Below, one piece after another: positions 33,973-42,454 of a DNA stretch of 64,000 bases. Position 1 is the stretch's first letter. Each line of letters opens with the position of its first letter. The notes beneath the pieces are model-generated. The model was not told the DNA's origin, searched no databases, and saw only the letters and a program-made list of their open reading frames with translations. The DNA lies in NCBI GenBank assembly GCA_019114225.1, contig DXFW01000019.1, positions 17,178 through 81,177 on the forward strand, in the 5' to 3' direction. Source of the stretch: Candidatus Allofournierella pullicola (lineage in GTDB: Bacteria > Bacillota > Clostridia > Oscillospirales > Ruminococcaceae). The position numbers and the translations under genes were made by a program.

Positions 33973-34680
33973 GTGAGAGAATTGGAATCCTTTAAAATTC
34001 TTGAGATTCGCCAGAGCGTGTTTGCCTCCAACGACGAAGAGGCGGCGAAACTGCGGGCGGAACTGAAGGAGAAGGGCGTGTTCCTTCTGAACCTGATGTC
34101 CAGCCCCGGCTCGGGCAAGACCACCACCCTGACCCGCACCATCGAGGCGCTGAAAGACGAAATGAAAATCGGCGTGATGGAGGCGGACATCGACTCGGAC
34201 GTGGACGCCCGCACCATCTCGGCGGCGGGGGCGAAGGCCATCCAGCTGCACACCGGCGGCATGTGCCATCTGGACGCGGGCATGACCCGCCAGGGCCTGG
34301 AGGGCCTGGGCACCGGGGACGTGGAACTGGCCATTCTGGAGAACGTGGGCAACCTGGTCTGCCCTGCCGAGTTCGACACCGGCGCGGTGAAGAACGCCAT
34401 GATTTTGTCCGTACCCGAAGGACACGACAAACCTCTGAAATACCCGCTGATGTTCCAGGTGTGCGACGTGGTGCTGGTGAACAAGATGGACGTTCTGCCC
34501 TACTTCAATTTTGACCTGGAAAAATGCACCGAGTACGTGAAAATGCGCAATCCCAAGGCCCAGGTCATCCCCATCTGCGCCGCCACCGGCGAGGGGATGG
34601 GTGCCTGGTACGACTGGCTGCGCCGGGAAGTGCGCGCCTGGCGGGGTGAAGAAACGGAAAAGGAGAACGGCCATGAGTGA
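33973..34680 (+). CDS. hypB: Hydrogenase/nickel-enzyme maturation GTPase HypB
   Basis: A 235-residue SIMIBI-class GTPase. The P-loop SSPGSGKTT lies near residues 43-51, followed by MEADIDSDVDARTI (switch region), LHTGGMCHLDAGM with the Cys and His that bind metal between HypB subunits, ENVGNLVCPAEFD, and the guanine-specificity NKMD. HypB delivers nickel during assembly of [NiFe]-hydrogenases, working with HypA. No histidine-rich N-terminal nickel store is present. The frame starts at a GTG (33973) lacking an obvious ribosome site; a TTG at 33982 has GGAG ten bases upstream and is an alternative. The end overlaps the next gene by eight bases. No hydrogenase gene is found within the window, so its client is uncertain. 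Confidence 0.93.
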   Translation: MRELESFKILEIRQSVFASNDEEAAKLRAELKEKGVFLLNLMSSPGSGKTTTLTRTIEALKDEMKIGVMEADIDSDVDARTISAAGAKAIQLHTGGMCHLDAGMTRQGLEGLGTGDVELAILENVGNLVCPAEFDTGAVKNAMILSVPEGHDKPLKYPLMFQVCDVVLVNKMDVLPYFNFDLEKCTEYVKMRNPKAQVIPICAATGEGMGAWYDWLRREVRAWRGEETEKENGHE

Positions 34681-37429
34681 GACCCATTTTCCCCTGGACG
34701 AGAGCAAGCTGTCCTTTGAGATCCCCCGGGACGAGCAGCCCCGGGAAAAAATTCTGAAGCTGGGCCGGAAGATCACCGACCGCATTCCCGCCAAACTGAA
34801 GGGCGTGACCGGCGACGACCCGGAATACTGGGGCCTGGCGGGCCTTGTGACCGACGAGATGGCGGACGTGGCCCTCAAGATGGAGGTCCGCAAGCCCATG
34901 ACGCTGCCCCAGCTGGTGAAGGCCACCGGCAAGAGCGCCGAGGAGCTGGAGCCGCTGCTCTATCAGATGAGCTACATCGGCCTGCTGGAATACAACTGGG
35001 AGAACGAGCGGCACGAAAAGCAGTATGTTCTGCCCATGTTCGTGCCGGGCAGCGCCGAATTCTTCAACATGCAGAAGCACCAGATCGACGAGCACCCGGA
35101 GGTGACCGCCTTCTTTGAGCGGATGACCTTCCTGCCGCTGGAGCACATCCCCGCCATGGTGCCGCCGGGAGGCGCCGGGATCGGCATGCACGTCATCCCG
35201 GTGGAGAAGGCCATCGAGACCGAGAACCAGTCGGTGGACATCGAGCACATCAGCCACTGGCTGAAAAAGTACGACGGCAAGTATGCCGCCAGCCCTTGCA
35301 GCTGCCGCATGAGCCGGGCAAAGCTGGGCGAAGGCTGCGGCGACGACCCGGAGGACTGGTGCATTGGCGTGGGCGACATGGCGGACTACCTGGTGGAGAC
35401 CCACAAGGGCCACTATGTGGACTACGACGAGGTGCTGCGCATTCTGAAGCGGGCCGAGGACAACGGCTTCGTGCACCAGATCACCAACATCGACGGCGAG
35501 AACAAGATTTTCGCCATCTGCAACTGCAACGTGAACGTCTGCAACGCGCTGCGGCTGAGCCAGATGTTCAACACCCCCAACCTGGGCCGCTCGGCCTATG
35601 TGGCTCACGTGACCACCGAAAACTGCGTGGCCTGCGGCCGCTGCGTGGAGTTCTGCCCCGCGGGCGCGGTGAAGCTGGGCCAGAAGCTGTGCACTAAGGA
35701 CGGGCCGGTGGAGTATCCCCGGATGGAGGACCCCGCCGTGACCCCCTGGGGCCCGGAGAAGTGGACGGTGGACTACCGGGACAAGAACCGGGTCAACTGC
35801 CACGACACCGGCACCGCTCCCTGCAAGACCGCCTGCCCCGCCCACATCGCGGTGCAGGGCTATCTGAAGATGGCGGCCCAAGGCCGCTACACCGAGGCGC
35901 TGGCCCTCATTAAAAAGGAGAACCCCTTCCCCGCCGTCTGCGGCCGGGTGTGCAACCGCCGCTGTGAGGACGCCTGCACCCGCGGCAACGTGGACTCCGC
36001 CGTGGCCATCGACGCGGTGAAGAAGTTCATCGCCCAGAAGGACCTGGACGCCGCCACCCGCTACATCCCGCCCATCGTGCCCGCCAGCACCGGCGAGGGC
36101 TTCAGCGAAAAAATCGCCATCATCGGCGCGGGCCCCGCGGGCCTTTCCTGCGCCTTCTACCTGGCGGAAAAGGGTTACAAACCCACCGTGTTCGAGAAGA
36201 ACGCCCGGCCCGGCGGCATGCTGGTGTACGGCATCCCCTCCTACAAGCTGGAAAAGGACGTGGTGGACGCGGAAATCGACGTTATCCGCGCCATGGGCGT
36301 GGACATCCGCTGCGGCGTGGAAGTGGGCAAGGACGTGACCCTGGACCAGCTTCGCGCCGAAGGCTACAAGGCCTTCTACATCGCCATCGGCTGCCAGGGC
36401 GGCCGCAAGGCCGGCGTGCCCGGCGAGGACGCCGAGGGCGTGTTCACCGCGGTGGACTTTTTGCACGCGGTGGCGGAGAACGAGCACACCCCGGCGGCAA
36501 AGCGCACCGTGGTCATCGGCGGCGGCAACGTTGCCATCGACGCGGCCCGCAGCGCCCGCCGCTGCGGCGCCGAGGAAGTTTCCATGGTCTGCCTGGAGGC
36601 CAAAGACGCCATGCCCGCCGACCCGGAGGAAGTGGCCGAAGCCCAGGCCGAGCAGGTGCAGCTGCACTGCGGCTGGGGCCCCAAGGAAATTCTCACCGGG
36701 AACGGCAAGGTCACCGGCGTGGTGTTCAAGCGGTGTGTTTCGGTGCTGAACGCCGAGGGCCGCTTCGCCCCCGTCTACGACGAAAACGACACCATGACCG
36801 TGGCCTGCGGGCAGGTCATCCTGAGCATTGGCCAGAGCATTCTCTGGGGCGATTTGCTGGAGGGCAGCAAGGTGGAACTGGCCGGCGGCGGGCGCGCCGC
36901 GGCGGACGCCCTCACCTACCAGACCGCCCAGCCCGACGTGTTCGTGGGCGGCGACGTGTACACCGGCCCCGGCTTTGCCATCGAGGCCATTGCCGCCGGC
37001 AAGGAAGGCGCGGTGTCCATCCACCGCTTCGTCCAGCCGGACACCAGCCTCACCATCGGCCGCAACCGGCGGGACTTCATCCAGCTGGACAAGGACAACC
37101 TGTTCCTGAACGGCTACGACAGCGCCGCCCGCCAGGAGGCCGCGGCCCCCGCGCCGGGCCTCTCCTTCCGGGACACCCACGGCACCCTCACCGAGGAGCA
37201 GGTGAAGACCGAGACCGCCCGCTGCCTTGGCTGCGGCGCGTCGGTGGTGGACCCGAACAAGTGCATTGGCTGCGGTATCTGCACCACAAAGTGCGAGTTT
37301 GACGCCATCCATCTCTCCCGCGATCTGCCCGAGTGCAGCACCATGGTGCGCACCGAGGACAAGTTCAAGGCCATCCTGCCCTACATGGTCAAGCGGGGCC
37401 TGCGGCTGAAATTCGGCAAGAAAGGCTGA
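34673..37429 (+). CDS. FAD/NAD(P)-dependent oxidoreductase with several Fe-S domains (GltD/NfnB-like)
   Basis: A 918-residue multidomain protein. Residues 1-340 hold a helical/winged segment, a Cys-rich part (C209, C211, C227-region, C283, C285, C290) and a 4Fe-4S ferredoxin motif, CVACGRCVEFCP (C318, C321, C324, C328). Next is the GltD-type N-terminal Fe-S domain (CKTACPAHIAVQGYLKMAAQG, then CGRVCNRRCEDAC). From about 481 there is a two-dinucleotide-binding flavoprotein (IAIIGAGPAGLSCAFYLAEKG, VVIGGGNVAIDAARSARR, VFVGGDVYTGPGFAIEAIAAGK). The C-terminus has a further ferredoxin-like CIGCGICTTKCEF. It should move electrons between NAD(P)H and ferredoxin-like or thiol partners. The ATG at 34673 overlaps hypB and is chosen for AAAAGGAG upstream. 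It sits between hypB and hypA, an unusual arrangement that suggests it works with a nickel enzyme or that hypAB serve it. Confidence 0.9.
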   Translation: MSETHFPLDESKLSFEIPRDEQPREKILKLGRKITDRIPAKLKGVTGDDPEYWGLAGLVTDEMADVALKMEVRKPMTLPQLVKATGKSAEELEPLLYQMSYIGLLEYNWENERHEKQYVLPMFVPGSAEFFNMQKHQIDEHPEVTAFFERMTFLPLEHIPAMVPPGGAGIGMHVIPVEKAIETENQSVDIEHISHWLKKYDGKYAASPCSCRMSRAKLGEGCGDDPEDWCIGVGDMADYLVETHKGHYVDYDEVLRILKRAEDNGFVHQITNIDGENKIFAICNCNVNVCNALRLSQMFNTPNLGRSAYVAHVTTENCVACGRCVEFCPAGAVKLGQKLCTKDGPVEYPRMEDPAVTPWGPEKWTVDYRDKNRVNCHDTGTAPCKTACPAHIAVQGYLKMAAQGRYTEALALIKKENPFPAVCGRVCNRRCEDACTRGNVDSAVAIDAVKKFIAQKDLDAATRYIPPIVPASTGEGFSEKIAIIGAGPAGLSCAFYLAEKGYKPTVFEKNARPGGMLVYGIPSYKLEKDVVDAEIDVIRAMGVDIRCGVEVGKDVTLDQLRAEGYKAFYIAIGCQGGRKAGVPGEDAEGVFTAVDFLHAVAENEHTPAAKRTVVIGGGNVAIDAARSARRCGAEEVSMVCLEAKDAMPADPEEVAEAQAEQVQLHCGWGPKEILTGNGKVTGVVFKRCVSVLNAEGRFAPVYDENDTMTVACGQVILSIGQSILWGDLLEGSKVELAGGGRAAADALTYQTAQPDVFVGGDVYTGPGFAIEAIAAGKEGAVSIHRFVQPDTSLTIGRNRRDFIQLDKDNLFLNGYDSAARQEAAAPAPGLSFRDTHGTLTEEQVKTETARCLGCGASVVDPNKCIGCGICTTKCEFDAIHLSRDLPECSTMVRTEDKFKAILPYMVKRGLRLKFGKKG

Positions 37430-37434
37430 GCGCC

Positions 37435-37794
37435 ATGCACGAACTGGGCATTGTTTTCCACATCATCAAAACGGTGGAGGCCGCCGGGCGGGAAAACGGC
37501 GTCAAGCGGGTGAAAGCCGTGACGCTGGAGCTGGGCGAAGTGTCCGGCGTGGTGGGCGACTATCTCCAGGACTGCTGGAAATGGGCCGCCGCCCGCTCGG
37601 ACATGCTGGACGGGGCGGAGCTGCGGGTGGCGACCATCCCCGCCCGCACCCTGTGCGAAGCCTGCGGCCATGTGTACGCCACCCTGGAGCACGGGCGCAC
37701 CTGCCCCGCCTGCGGCAGCGGACAGACCCACCTTGTGCAGGGCAGCGAAATGCTCATCCGGGACATCGCGGTGCCCGATGAGCCGCCTCTTTGA
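37435..37794 (+). CDS. hypA: Nickel-enzyme maturation protein HypA
   Basis: A 119-residue HypA. It begins MHELGIVF, the MHE nickel-binding N-terminus, and has the zinc-binding pair CEACGH ... CPACGS in the C-terminal half, with LELGEVSGVV in the middle, all standard for the family. HypA hands nickel to HypB-dependent metallocentres such as [NiFe]-hydrogenase or urease. The start at 37435 lies five bases after the oxidoreductase stop; the longer frame upstream is in the wrong context. No urease or hydrogenase subunit genes are visible here. Confidence 0.93.
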   Translation: MHELGIVFHIIKTVEAAGRENGVKRVKAVTLELGEVSGVVGDYLQDCWKWAAARSDMLDGAELRVATIPARTLCEACGHVYATLEHGRTCPACGSGQTHLVQGSEMLIRDIAVPDEPPL

Positions 37795-37853
37795 GGGGAA
37801 AATTCAATTACAATTCGTAAATTTATGTCGTTTATCGACAAGGAGGAATCATC

Positions 37854-38891
37854 ATGTTGTTTCAAATCTACGGCGAGACCGCCGGCTGGCAGCTGCTGGG
37901 CTGGCTGCTGGTGTTCGCAGGGCTGGTGCTGGCCAATGAGGTGGCCCGCCGCACGCCCCAGGGCGGAATTTTCTGCTTTCTCATCCTGCCCGCCGGGCTG
38001 ACGGTCTACTTCATTTCCATCTATGTGGGCGCGGCCATGGGGGCCGAGTGGGCGCTGAACAATCCCACCTACACCCACATGAACAGCTGGTTCCACTACG
38101 CCAAGCTCTACGCCGCCACCGCCGGGTGCATTGGCTTCATGCTGCTGAAATACAAGTGGGGCGTGGGCAAGACCCATTGGTTCAAGGCCTTCCCCTTTGT
38201 CATCGTGGCCATCAACATCCTCATCGCCGTGGGCAGCGACTTTGAGTCCGGCATTCGGGGCGCCATGGCCCTGGCCGCCACCGGCGAGCGGTGGTGGCTG
38301 TCCAGCGAGAACGTCTGGCTCTACGGCGGCTGGTGGAACTGGGTCAACGGCATTGCCGGCATTCTGAACATTCTGTGCATGACCGGCTGGTGGGGGATCT
38401 ACACCTCCAAAAAGCGGGACGACATGCTCTGGCCGGACATGACCCTCCTCTACATCATCGCCTACGACCTTTGGAACTTCGAGTACACCTACAATAACCT
38501 GCCCACCCATGCCTGGTACTGCGGCCTGGCCCTGCTGCTGGCCCCCACCTTTGCCAACGCGCTGTGGAACAAGGGCGGCTGGATCCAGAACCGGGCCAAC
38601 ACCCTGGCGCTGTGGTGCATGTTTGCCCAGGTGTTCCCCCTGTTCCAGGACGCCAGCGTGTTCAGCACCCTGCCGGTGCTCTACGCCGACGGCGTGATGG
38701 ATCCCACCGTGCGGCCCACCGTCGCCGACCCCACCATGCAGGGCGTGATCGCCATTCTGGCGCTGGCCGCCAACGTCATCGTGCTGGCCATCATCACGAG
38801 GCGCGCCGTGCAGCAGAAAAAGAACCCCTACAAAAACGAGATCTTCTCCGACACCCGCGACTTCCGCCAAGCCATGGCGCGCGCGGAGTGA
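37854..38891 (+). CDS. Polytopic membrane protein of unknown function
   Basis: A 345-residue integral membrane protein with about eight hydrophobic segments (for example LLGWLLVFAGLVLANEVA, GIFCFLILPAGLTVYFISIYVG, FVIVAINILIAVG, IIAYDLWNFEY, MQGVIAILALAANVIVLAIIT) and a short basic C-terminal tail. Conserved-looking loop residues include WWNWVNGIAGI and YTYNNLPTHAWYC. The sequence resembles the family listed as DUF5692, recalled without being able to confirm it. AAGGAGG precedes the ATG. It follows hypA after 59 bp and precedes a strong terminator, so it probably belongs to the hypB transcript. It could be a transporter or a membrane partner of the oxidoreductase; no function is claimed. Confidence 0.82.
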   Translation: MLFQIYGETAGWQLLGWLLVFAGLVLANEVARRTPQGGIFCFLILPAGLTVYFISIYVGAAMGAEWALNNPTYTHMNSWFHYAKLYAATAGCIGFMLLKYKWGVGKTHWFKAFPFVIVAINILIAVGSDFESGIRGAMALAATGERWWLSSENVWLYGGWWNWVNGIAGILNILCMTGWWGIYTSKKRDDMLWPDMTLLYIIAYDLWNFEYTYNNLPTHAWYCGLALLLAPTFANALWNKGGWIQNRANTLALWCMFAQVFPLFQDASVFSTLPVLYADGVMDPTVRPTVADPTMQGVIAILALAANVIVLAIITRRAVQQKKNPYKNEIFSDTRDFRQAMARAE

Positions 38892-38912
38892 TATATTCTT
38901 CTCCCCCATTCT

Positions 38913-38963
38913 GGAAAACGCCCCGCGAAGTCCGCTTTTTGGCGGCTTCGCGGGGCGTTTTCC
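38913..38963. terminator. Bidirectional terminator between the hyp cluster and the TetR gene
   Basis: An 18-bp perfect stem (38913-38930 with 38946-38963) of very high GC ending in A/T tracts on both sides. It lies between convergent genes. Confidence 0.85.
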
Positions 38964-38973
38964 CCTTGTGTGC

Positions 38974-39564
38974 TCAGCCCTCGCCCACGGGCCGGGCAAG
39001 GCCATGGGTCATCATGTTGTGGATCATGCGATAGGTCAGCCGTGCCATCTCCCGGGGCGGCTCGGCGCAGCCGCCCGCCAGCCAGTGCTTGATGAGGCCC
39101 ACCGCGCCGGTGGTGCAGAAGGCAAAGCCGTAATCTATGCTGCTGCGCCGCTCGGGGAAATCCTCCCGCAGCTTTTGCAGCACGTTCTCCTCCATCATCT
39201 CTTCAATGCGGTGCAGAAAGGCCATGTCCCCGTGAGGGCCCACCAGGGCGGCGCAGATCTCCCGGTTATCATAAAGGATGGAAAAGACCTCCTCGATGAA
39301 AGCAAGGCCCTCCTGCTCAAAGGAGCTCACCGGGTGGATGTGCACCGCCGCGTATATCTCGTCGAACAGTTCCTGTTCCACCGCCGCCAGCAAGTCGAAG
39401 ATGTCGTTGTAGTGCAGATAAAAGGTGGAGCGGTTGATGTCCGCCAGGTCCACCAGTTCCTTCACCGTTATCTCGCTGGCGCTCTTTTGCTGCATGAGCT
39501 GCGCCAGCGCCCGCCTTATTTGTCGGCGGGTGCGCCGGATACGCCGGTCCCGCGTCTGGTCCAT
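38974..39564 (-). CDS. TetR/AcrR-family transcriptional regulator
   Basis: A 196-residue regulator with the TetR helix-turn-helix near residues 10-55 (IRRALAQLMQQKSASEITVKEL and ADINRSTFYLHY) and a helical ligand-binding C-terminal domain. The open frame runs ten codons further, but the ATG at 39564 has AAGGAG seven bases upstream. It is divergent from a YhgE/Pip-type membrane protein, a frequent pairing in which the regulator represses the exporter-like gene. CAAC/GTTG inverted repeats overlap the -35 boxes of both promoters. The inducer is unknown. Confidence 0.9.
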   Translation of the reverse strand: MDQTRDRRIRRTRRQIRRALAQLMQQKSASEITVKELVDLADINRSTFYLHYNDIFDLLAAVEQELFDEIYAAVHIHPVSSFEQEGLAFIEEVFSILYDNREICAALVGPHGDMAFLHRIEEMMEENVLQKLREDFPERRSSIDYGFAFCTTGAVGLIKHWLAGGCAEPPREMARLTYRMIHNMMTHGLARPVGEG

Positions 39565-39593
39565 GGTCTCTCTCCTTTTTGCCCGCAAGGCCA

Positions 39594-39622
39594 ATTGTAA
39601 ATCTTTTTTGAATGTTCAACAA
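39594..39622 (-). promoter_or_regulatory. Promoter of the TetR gene
   Basis: Minus strand TTGTTG (39622-39617), 17 bp spacer, TACAAT (39599-39594). The -35 overlaps a CAAC element. Confidence 0.55.
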
Positions 39623-39664
39623 TTTATCGTCATCGTGTTGATTAAACGCCATTTGGACGAAAAA

Positions 39665-39675
39665 TCAACGGTTGA
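39665..39675. promoter_or_regulatory. Candidate TetR operator over the -35 of the YhgE gene
   Basis: TCAACGGTTGA is an 11-bp palindrome covering the first bases of the -35 box TTGAGT (39672-39677). Confidence 0.55.
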
Positions 39676-39700
39676 GTGTTTATCTCCCTTTCAGTATAAT
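39672..39700 (+). promoter_or_regulatory. Promoter of the YhgE/Pip-type gene
   Basis: TTGAGT (39672-39677), 17 bp spacer, perfect TATAAT (39695-39700). Confidence 0.75.
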
Positions 39701-39736
39701 TCTCCTCACAGAAAAAGCAATACCGCGACGAAAATT

Positions 39737-39749
39737 CAACGCCGCGTTG
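39737..39749. promoter_or_regulatory. Second candidate TetR operator in the YhgE leader
   Basis: CAACGCCGCGTTG has perfect 5-bp arms around a 3-bp centre. It shares the CAACG half-site with the element at 39665 and lies downstream of the transcription start expected from the promoter. Confidence 0.45.
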
Positions 39750-39795
39750 CTTTTTGCAAGACTGCACAGGAGGAAAGGGTGCGAAATTTCAGGTC

Positions 39796-42372
39796 ATGCT
39801 GAAAAACGAATGGAAGGCTCTGCGGAGCAACTGGATCATGCTGGTGGTGATGGTGGCCGTGGTGGCCATCCCCACCATCTACACCACGCTGTTTCTCGGG
39901 TCCATGTGGGACCCCTACGGCAGCGTGGACCGTCTGCCGGTGGCGGTGGTGAACGAAGACCAGCCGGTGGAATACAACGGCGAGACGCTGTCCATTGGCA
40001 GCGAACTGGCCGACAATCTGCGGGAGGACGGCTCCCTGGATTTTTATTTTGTGGACGCGGACGCCGCCCAAAAGGGCCTTGCGGAGGGGACCTATTACAT
40101 GGTCATCACCATCCCCAAGGACTTTTCGGCCAACGCGGCCACCGTCACCGGCCCGTCGCCCAAGGCCATGGAGCTGGGCTATGAGACCAATCCCGGCACC
40201 AACTACATCGCCTCCAAGCTGGGCGAAAGCGCCATGGCACAAATCGAGGCCGAAGTGCGGGAGAGCGTGACCCAGACCTACGCCGAGACCATGCTGGAAC
40301 AGCTGGCGGACATCGGCGACGGGCTGCAGGAAGGGGCCGACGGCGCGGCCGAACTGGAACAGGGCGCGGCCGATCTGGCCGAGGGCGGTCAGACCATCCG
40401 GGATAACCTCAAACTCCTGGCGGACAGCACCCTCACCTTCCGCAGCGGCAGCACCCAGCTCACCGAGGGCCTTGCCAAGTACACCGCCGGTGTGGACGCG
40501 GCGGCCCAGGGCGCGGCCAAACTGAAAGAGGGCGTCGGGCAGCTGGCCCAGGGCGCCGGGCAGCTGGGCGACGCGGCCCCCGCTTTGGCGGAGGGCGCGG
40601 GCAAACTGAGCAAAGGCGTTCAGGACCTGACCACCGGCGTGGACAACGCCAAGACGGGCGGCGACACGCTGGCCGCCGGGGCCGCCCAGGTGGACGACAA
40701 ACTCACCGAACTGAACGGCGGCCTCGCCCAATTGCAATCCCAGACCGCCGCCCTGCCGGACAGCGCTGCGGCGCTGGACGCGGGCGCGCAGCTGGCCCAG
40801 TCGGGCGCGGCGGCCCTGCAAACCGGGCTGGAAAGCGCCTGTGCCGGGGCGGCGGCCGCCCGGGAGGGCGCGGCCCAGCTGAACAGCGGCCTGCAGGTCC
40901 TGACGGCCAATTCCGCCGCCCTGAACGAGGGGGCCGCGGCCCTGGCCCAGGGGCTGGAAGCCCTTACGGCCCAGGCCCAGAGCCTTCCCCCGGAGACCGC
41001 CGCTGTGTTGGCCCAGCTGCAGCAGGCCGCGGCCGGTTTGCAGCAGAACCTGGGCACCTACACCGCTGGGGTGGACACGGCAGCCGCCGGGGCCGCGGCG
41101 CTGAATGAGGCGAGCACCGGCCTGCCCGCCCTTGCAGACGGCCTTAGCCAGATGGCAGGCAAGTCCGCCGAGCTGACTGGCGGCCTTACCACCTTGCAGC
41201 AGGGCACTGCCACCCTGGCCCAGCAGGCTCCCCAGCTGGTGCAGGGCATTGACCTGGCGGTCCAGGGCGGCCAGAAGCTGCAGCAGGAGGGCACCAGCGT
41301 GGTGCGCCAGGGCGCGCAGGATTTGAGCGGCGGCCTGGAAAAGCTGGCCGGAGGCAGCGCGGCGCTGCAGACCGGGCTGGGCGACCTTTCCGCCAAGCTG
41401 CCCGCCCTCACCGACGGGCTGACCCGCCTGCAGACCGGCGTGGACGAACTGCAAAAGGGCGCGGGCCAGCTGGCGGACGGCACCGGCGAGCTGCAAAAGA
41501 ACAGCGCGGCGCTGAACAGCGGCGCGGCGGCTCTGGCCAGCGGCGCGGCCCAGATCGGCGACGGCGCTTCCAAACTCTATGAGGGCAGCGGCGAACTGAC
41601 CGATGGCTTGGACAAGATGAAAGACGGCTCCGCCACGCTGGGCGCTTCCCTTTCGGACGGTGCGCAGCAAATTGCCGAGACCAACACCGGCGAAGCGGTG
41701 GCCGAGATGATCGCCGCCCCGGTGAGCGCCCGGGAAGCCAAACTCACCGAAGTGCCGGACAACGGCCACGCCATGGCCCCCTACATGATGTCGGTGGCGC
41801 TGTGGGTGGGGTGCATTGCCTTCAGTCTGATGTATCCCCTCACCGAGTATCAGGGCGAGATGAAGAGCGGCACGGCCTGGTGGCTGAGCAAGGCCTCTGT
41901 GCTCTACCCTGTGGCGCTGCTGCAGGCGGTGGTGATGGTGGGCGCGCTGCACGCGCTGGACGGTTTTGCCCCCGCCCGGATGGGCCAGACGCTGCTCATC
42001 GCCTGCCTCGCCTCGGTCACCTTCATGTCGGTGATGTACTTCTTCACCAGCCTGCTGGGCCGTATCGGCAGCTTTTTGATGTTGGTGTTCATGGTGGTGC
42101 AGCTTGCCGGCTCGGTGGGCACCTATCCGCTGGAAATTTCCGGCTCCTTCGTAAAGTATCTCCACGACTGGGTGCCCTTCACCTACACCGTCAAAGCCTT
42201 CCGCAGCGCCATCTGCGCCGGGCAGGACGTGAGCGGCTGTGCTTTGTATCTTGCGCTGTGGGCGGCGGTGTTCACCCTGCTCACGCTGGTGGTGTTCGCG
42301 GTGCGGGCAAAGCACATCCGTGCCGGCAAACCCACCCTCACTCCCTGGCTGGAGCGCCACCGGCTGGCGTGA
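39796..42372 (+). CDS. YhgE/Pip-family membrane protein (ABC-2-like permease fold)
   Basis: An 858-residue protein with an N-terminal membrane helix (WIMLVVMVAVVAIPTIYTTLF), the YhgE/Pip domain that follows it (GSMWDPYGSVDRLPVAVVNEDQ), and a long extracytoplasmic region, about 175-615, built of 7/14-residue helical units such as LAQGAGQLGDAAPALAEGAGKL, which should form a long coiled structure. A C-terminal block of about five or six membrane helices follows from about residue 660. Relatives act as phage-infection proteins, or in export and secretion (Pip, YhgE, EsaA-like). The chosen ATG follows AGGAGG by a long 22-base gap; an upstream TTG in frame is a less likely start. It is divergent from a TetR regulator that probably represses it. 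The exported substrate is unknown. Confidence 0.88.
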   Translation: MLKNEWKALRSNWIMLVVMVAVVAIPTIYTTLFLGSMWDPYGSVDRLPVAVVNEDQPVEYNGETLSIGSELADNLREDGSLDFYFVDADAAQKGLAEGTYYMVITIPKDFSANAATVTGPSPKAMELGYETNPGTNYIASKLGESAMAQIEAEVRESVTQTYAETMLEQLADIGDGLQEGADGAAELEQGAADLAEGGQTIRDNLKLLADSTLTFRSGSTQLTEGLAKYTAGVDAAAQGAAKLKEGVGQLAQGAGQLGDAAPALAEGAGKLSKGVQDLTTGVDNAKTGGDTLAAGAAQVDDKLTELNGGLAQLQSQTAALPDSAAALDAGAQLAQSGAAALQTGLESACAGAAAAREGAAQLNSGLQVLTANSAALNEGAAALAQGLEALTAQAQSLPPETAAVLAQLQQAAAGLQQNLGTYTAGVDTAAAGAAALNEASTGLPALADGLSQMAGKSAELTGGLTTLQQGTATLAQQAPQLVQGIDLAVQGGQKLQQEGTSVVRQGAQDLSGGLEKLAGGSAALQTGLGDLSAKLPALTDGLTRLQTGVDELQKGAGQLADGTGELQKNSAALNSGAAALASGAAQIGDGASKLYEGSGELTDGLDKMKDGSATLGASLSDGAQQIAETNTGEAVAEMIAAPVSAREAKLTEVPDNGHAMAPYMMSVALWVGCIAFSLMYPLTEYQGEMKSGTAWWLSKASVLYPVALLQAVVMVGALHALDGFAPARMGQTLLIACLASVTFMSVMYFFTSLLGRIGSFLMLVFMVVQLAGSVGTYPLEISGSFVKYLHDWVPFTYTVKAFRSAICAGQDVSGCALYLALWAAVFTLLTLVVFAVRAKHIRAGKPTLTPWLERHRLA

Positions 42373-42392
42373 GATCTCCGGACAAACAAAAC

Positions 42393-42434
42393 ACCGCGCC
42401 CCCGTTCGGCTTCCTTGCCGAACGGGGGCGCGGT
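42393..42434. terminator. Bidirectional terminator between convergent genes
   Basis: An 18-bp perfect GC-rich stem (42393-42410 with 42417-42434) and 6-nt loop, with T-rich bases after it on the plus strand and A-rich bases before it. Confidence 0.85.
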
Positions 42435-42454
42435 TTGTCGTTTTGCTGCGGGAG

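Noticed and set aside
34565..37312. 915-codon open frame antisense to the Fe-S flavoprotein
   Set aside because: It has the same cause, a GC-rich sense gene with few TTA/CTA/TCA codons. The product is low-complexity, while the sense strand encodes clear Fe-S and FAD motifs.
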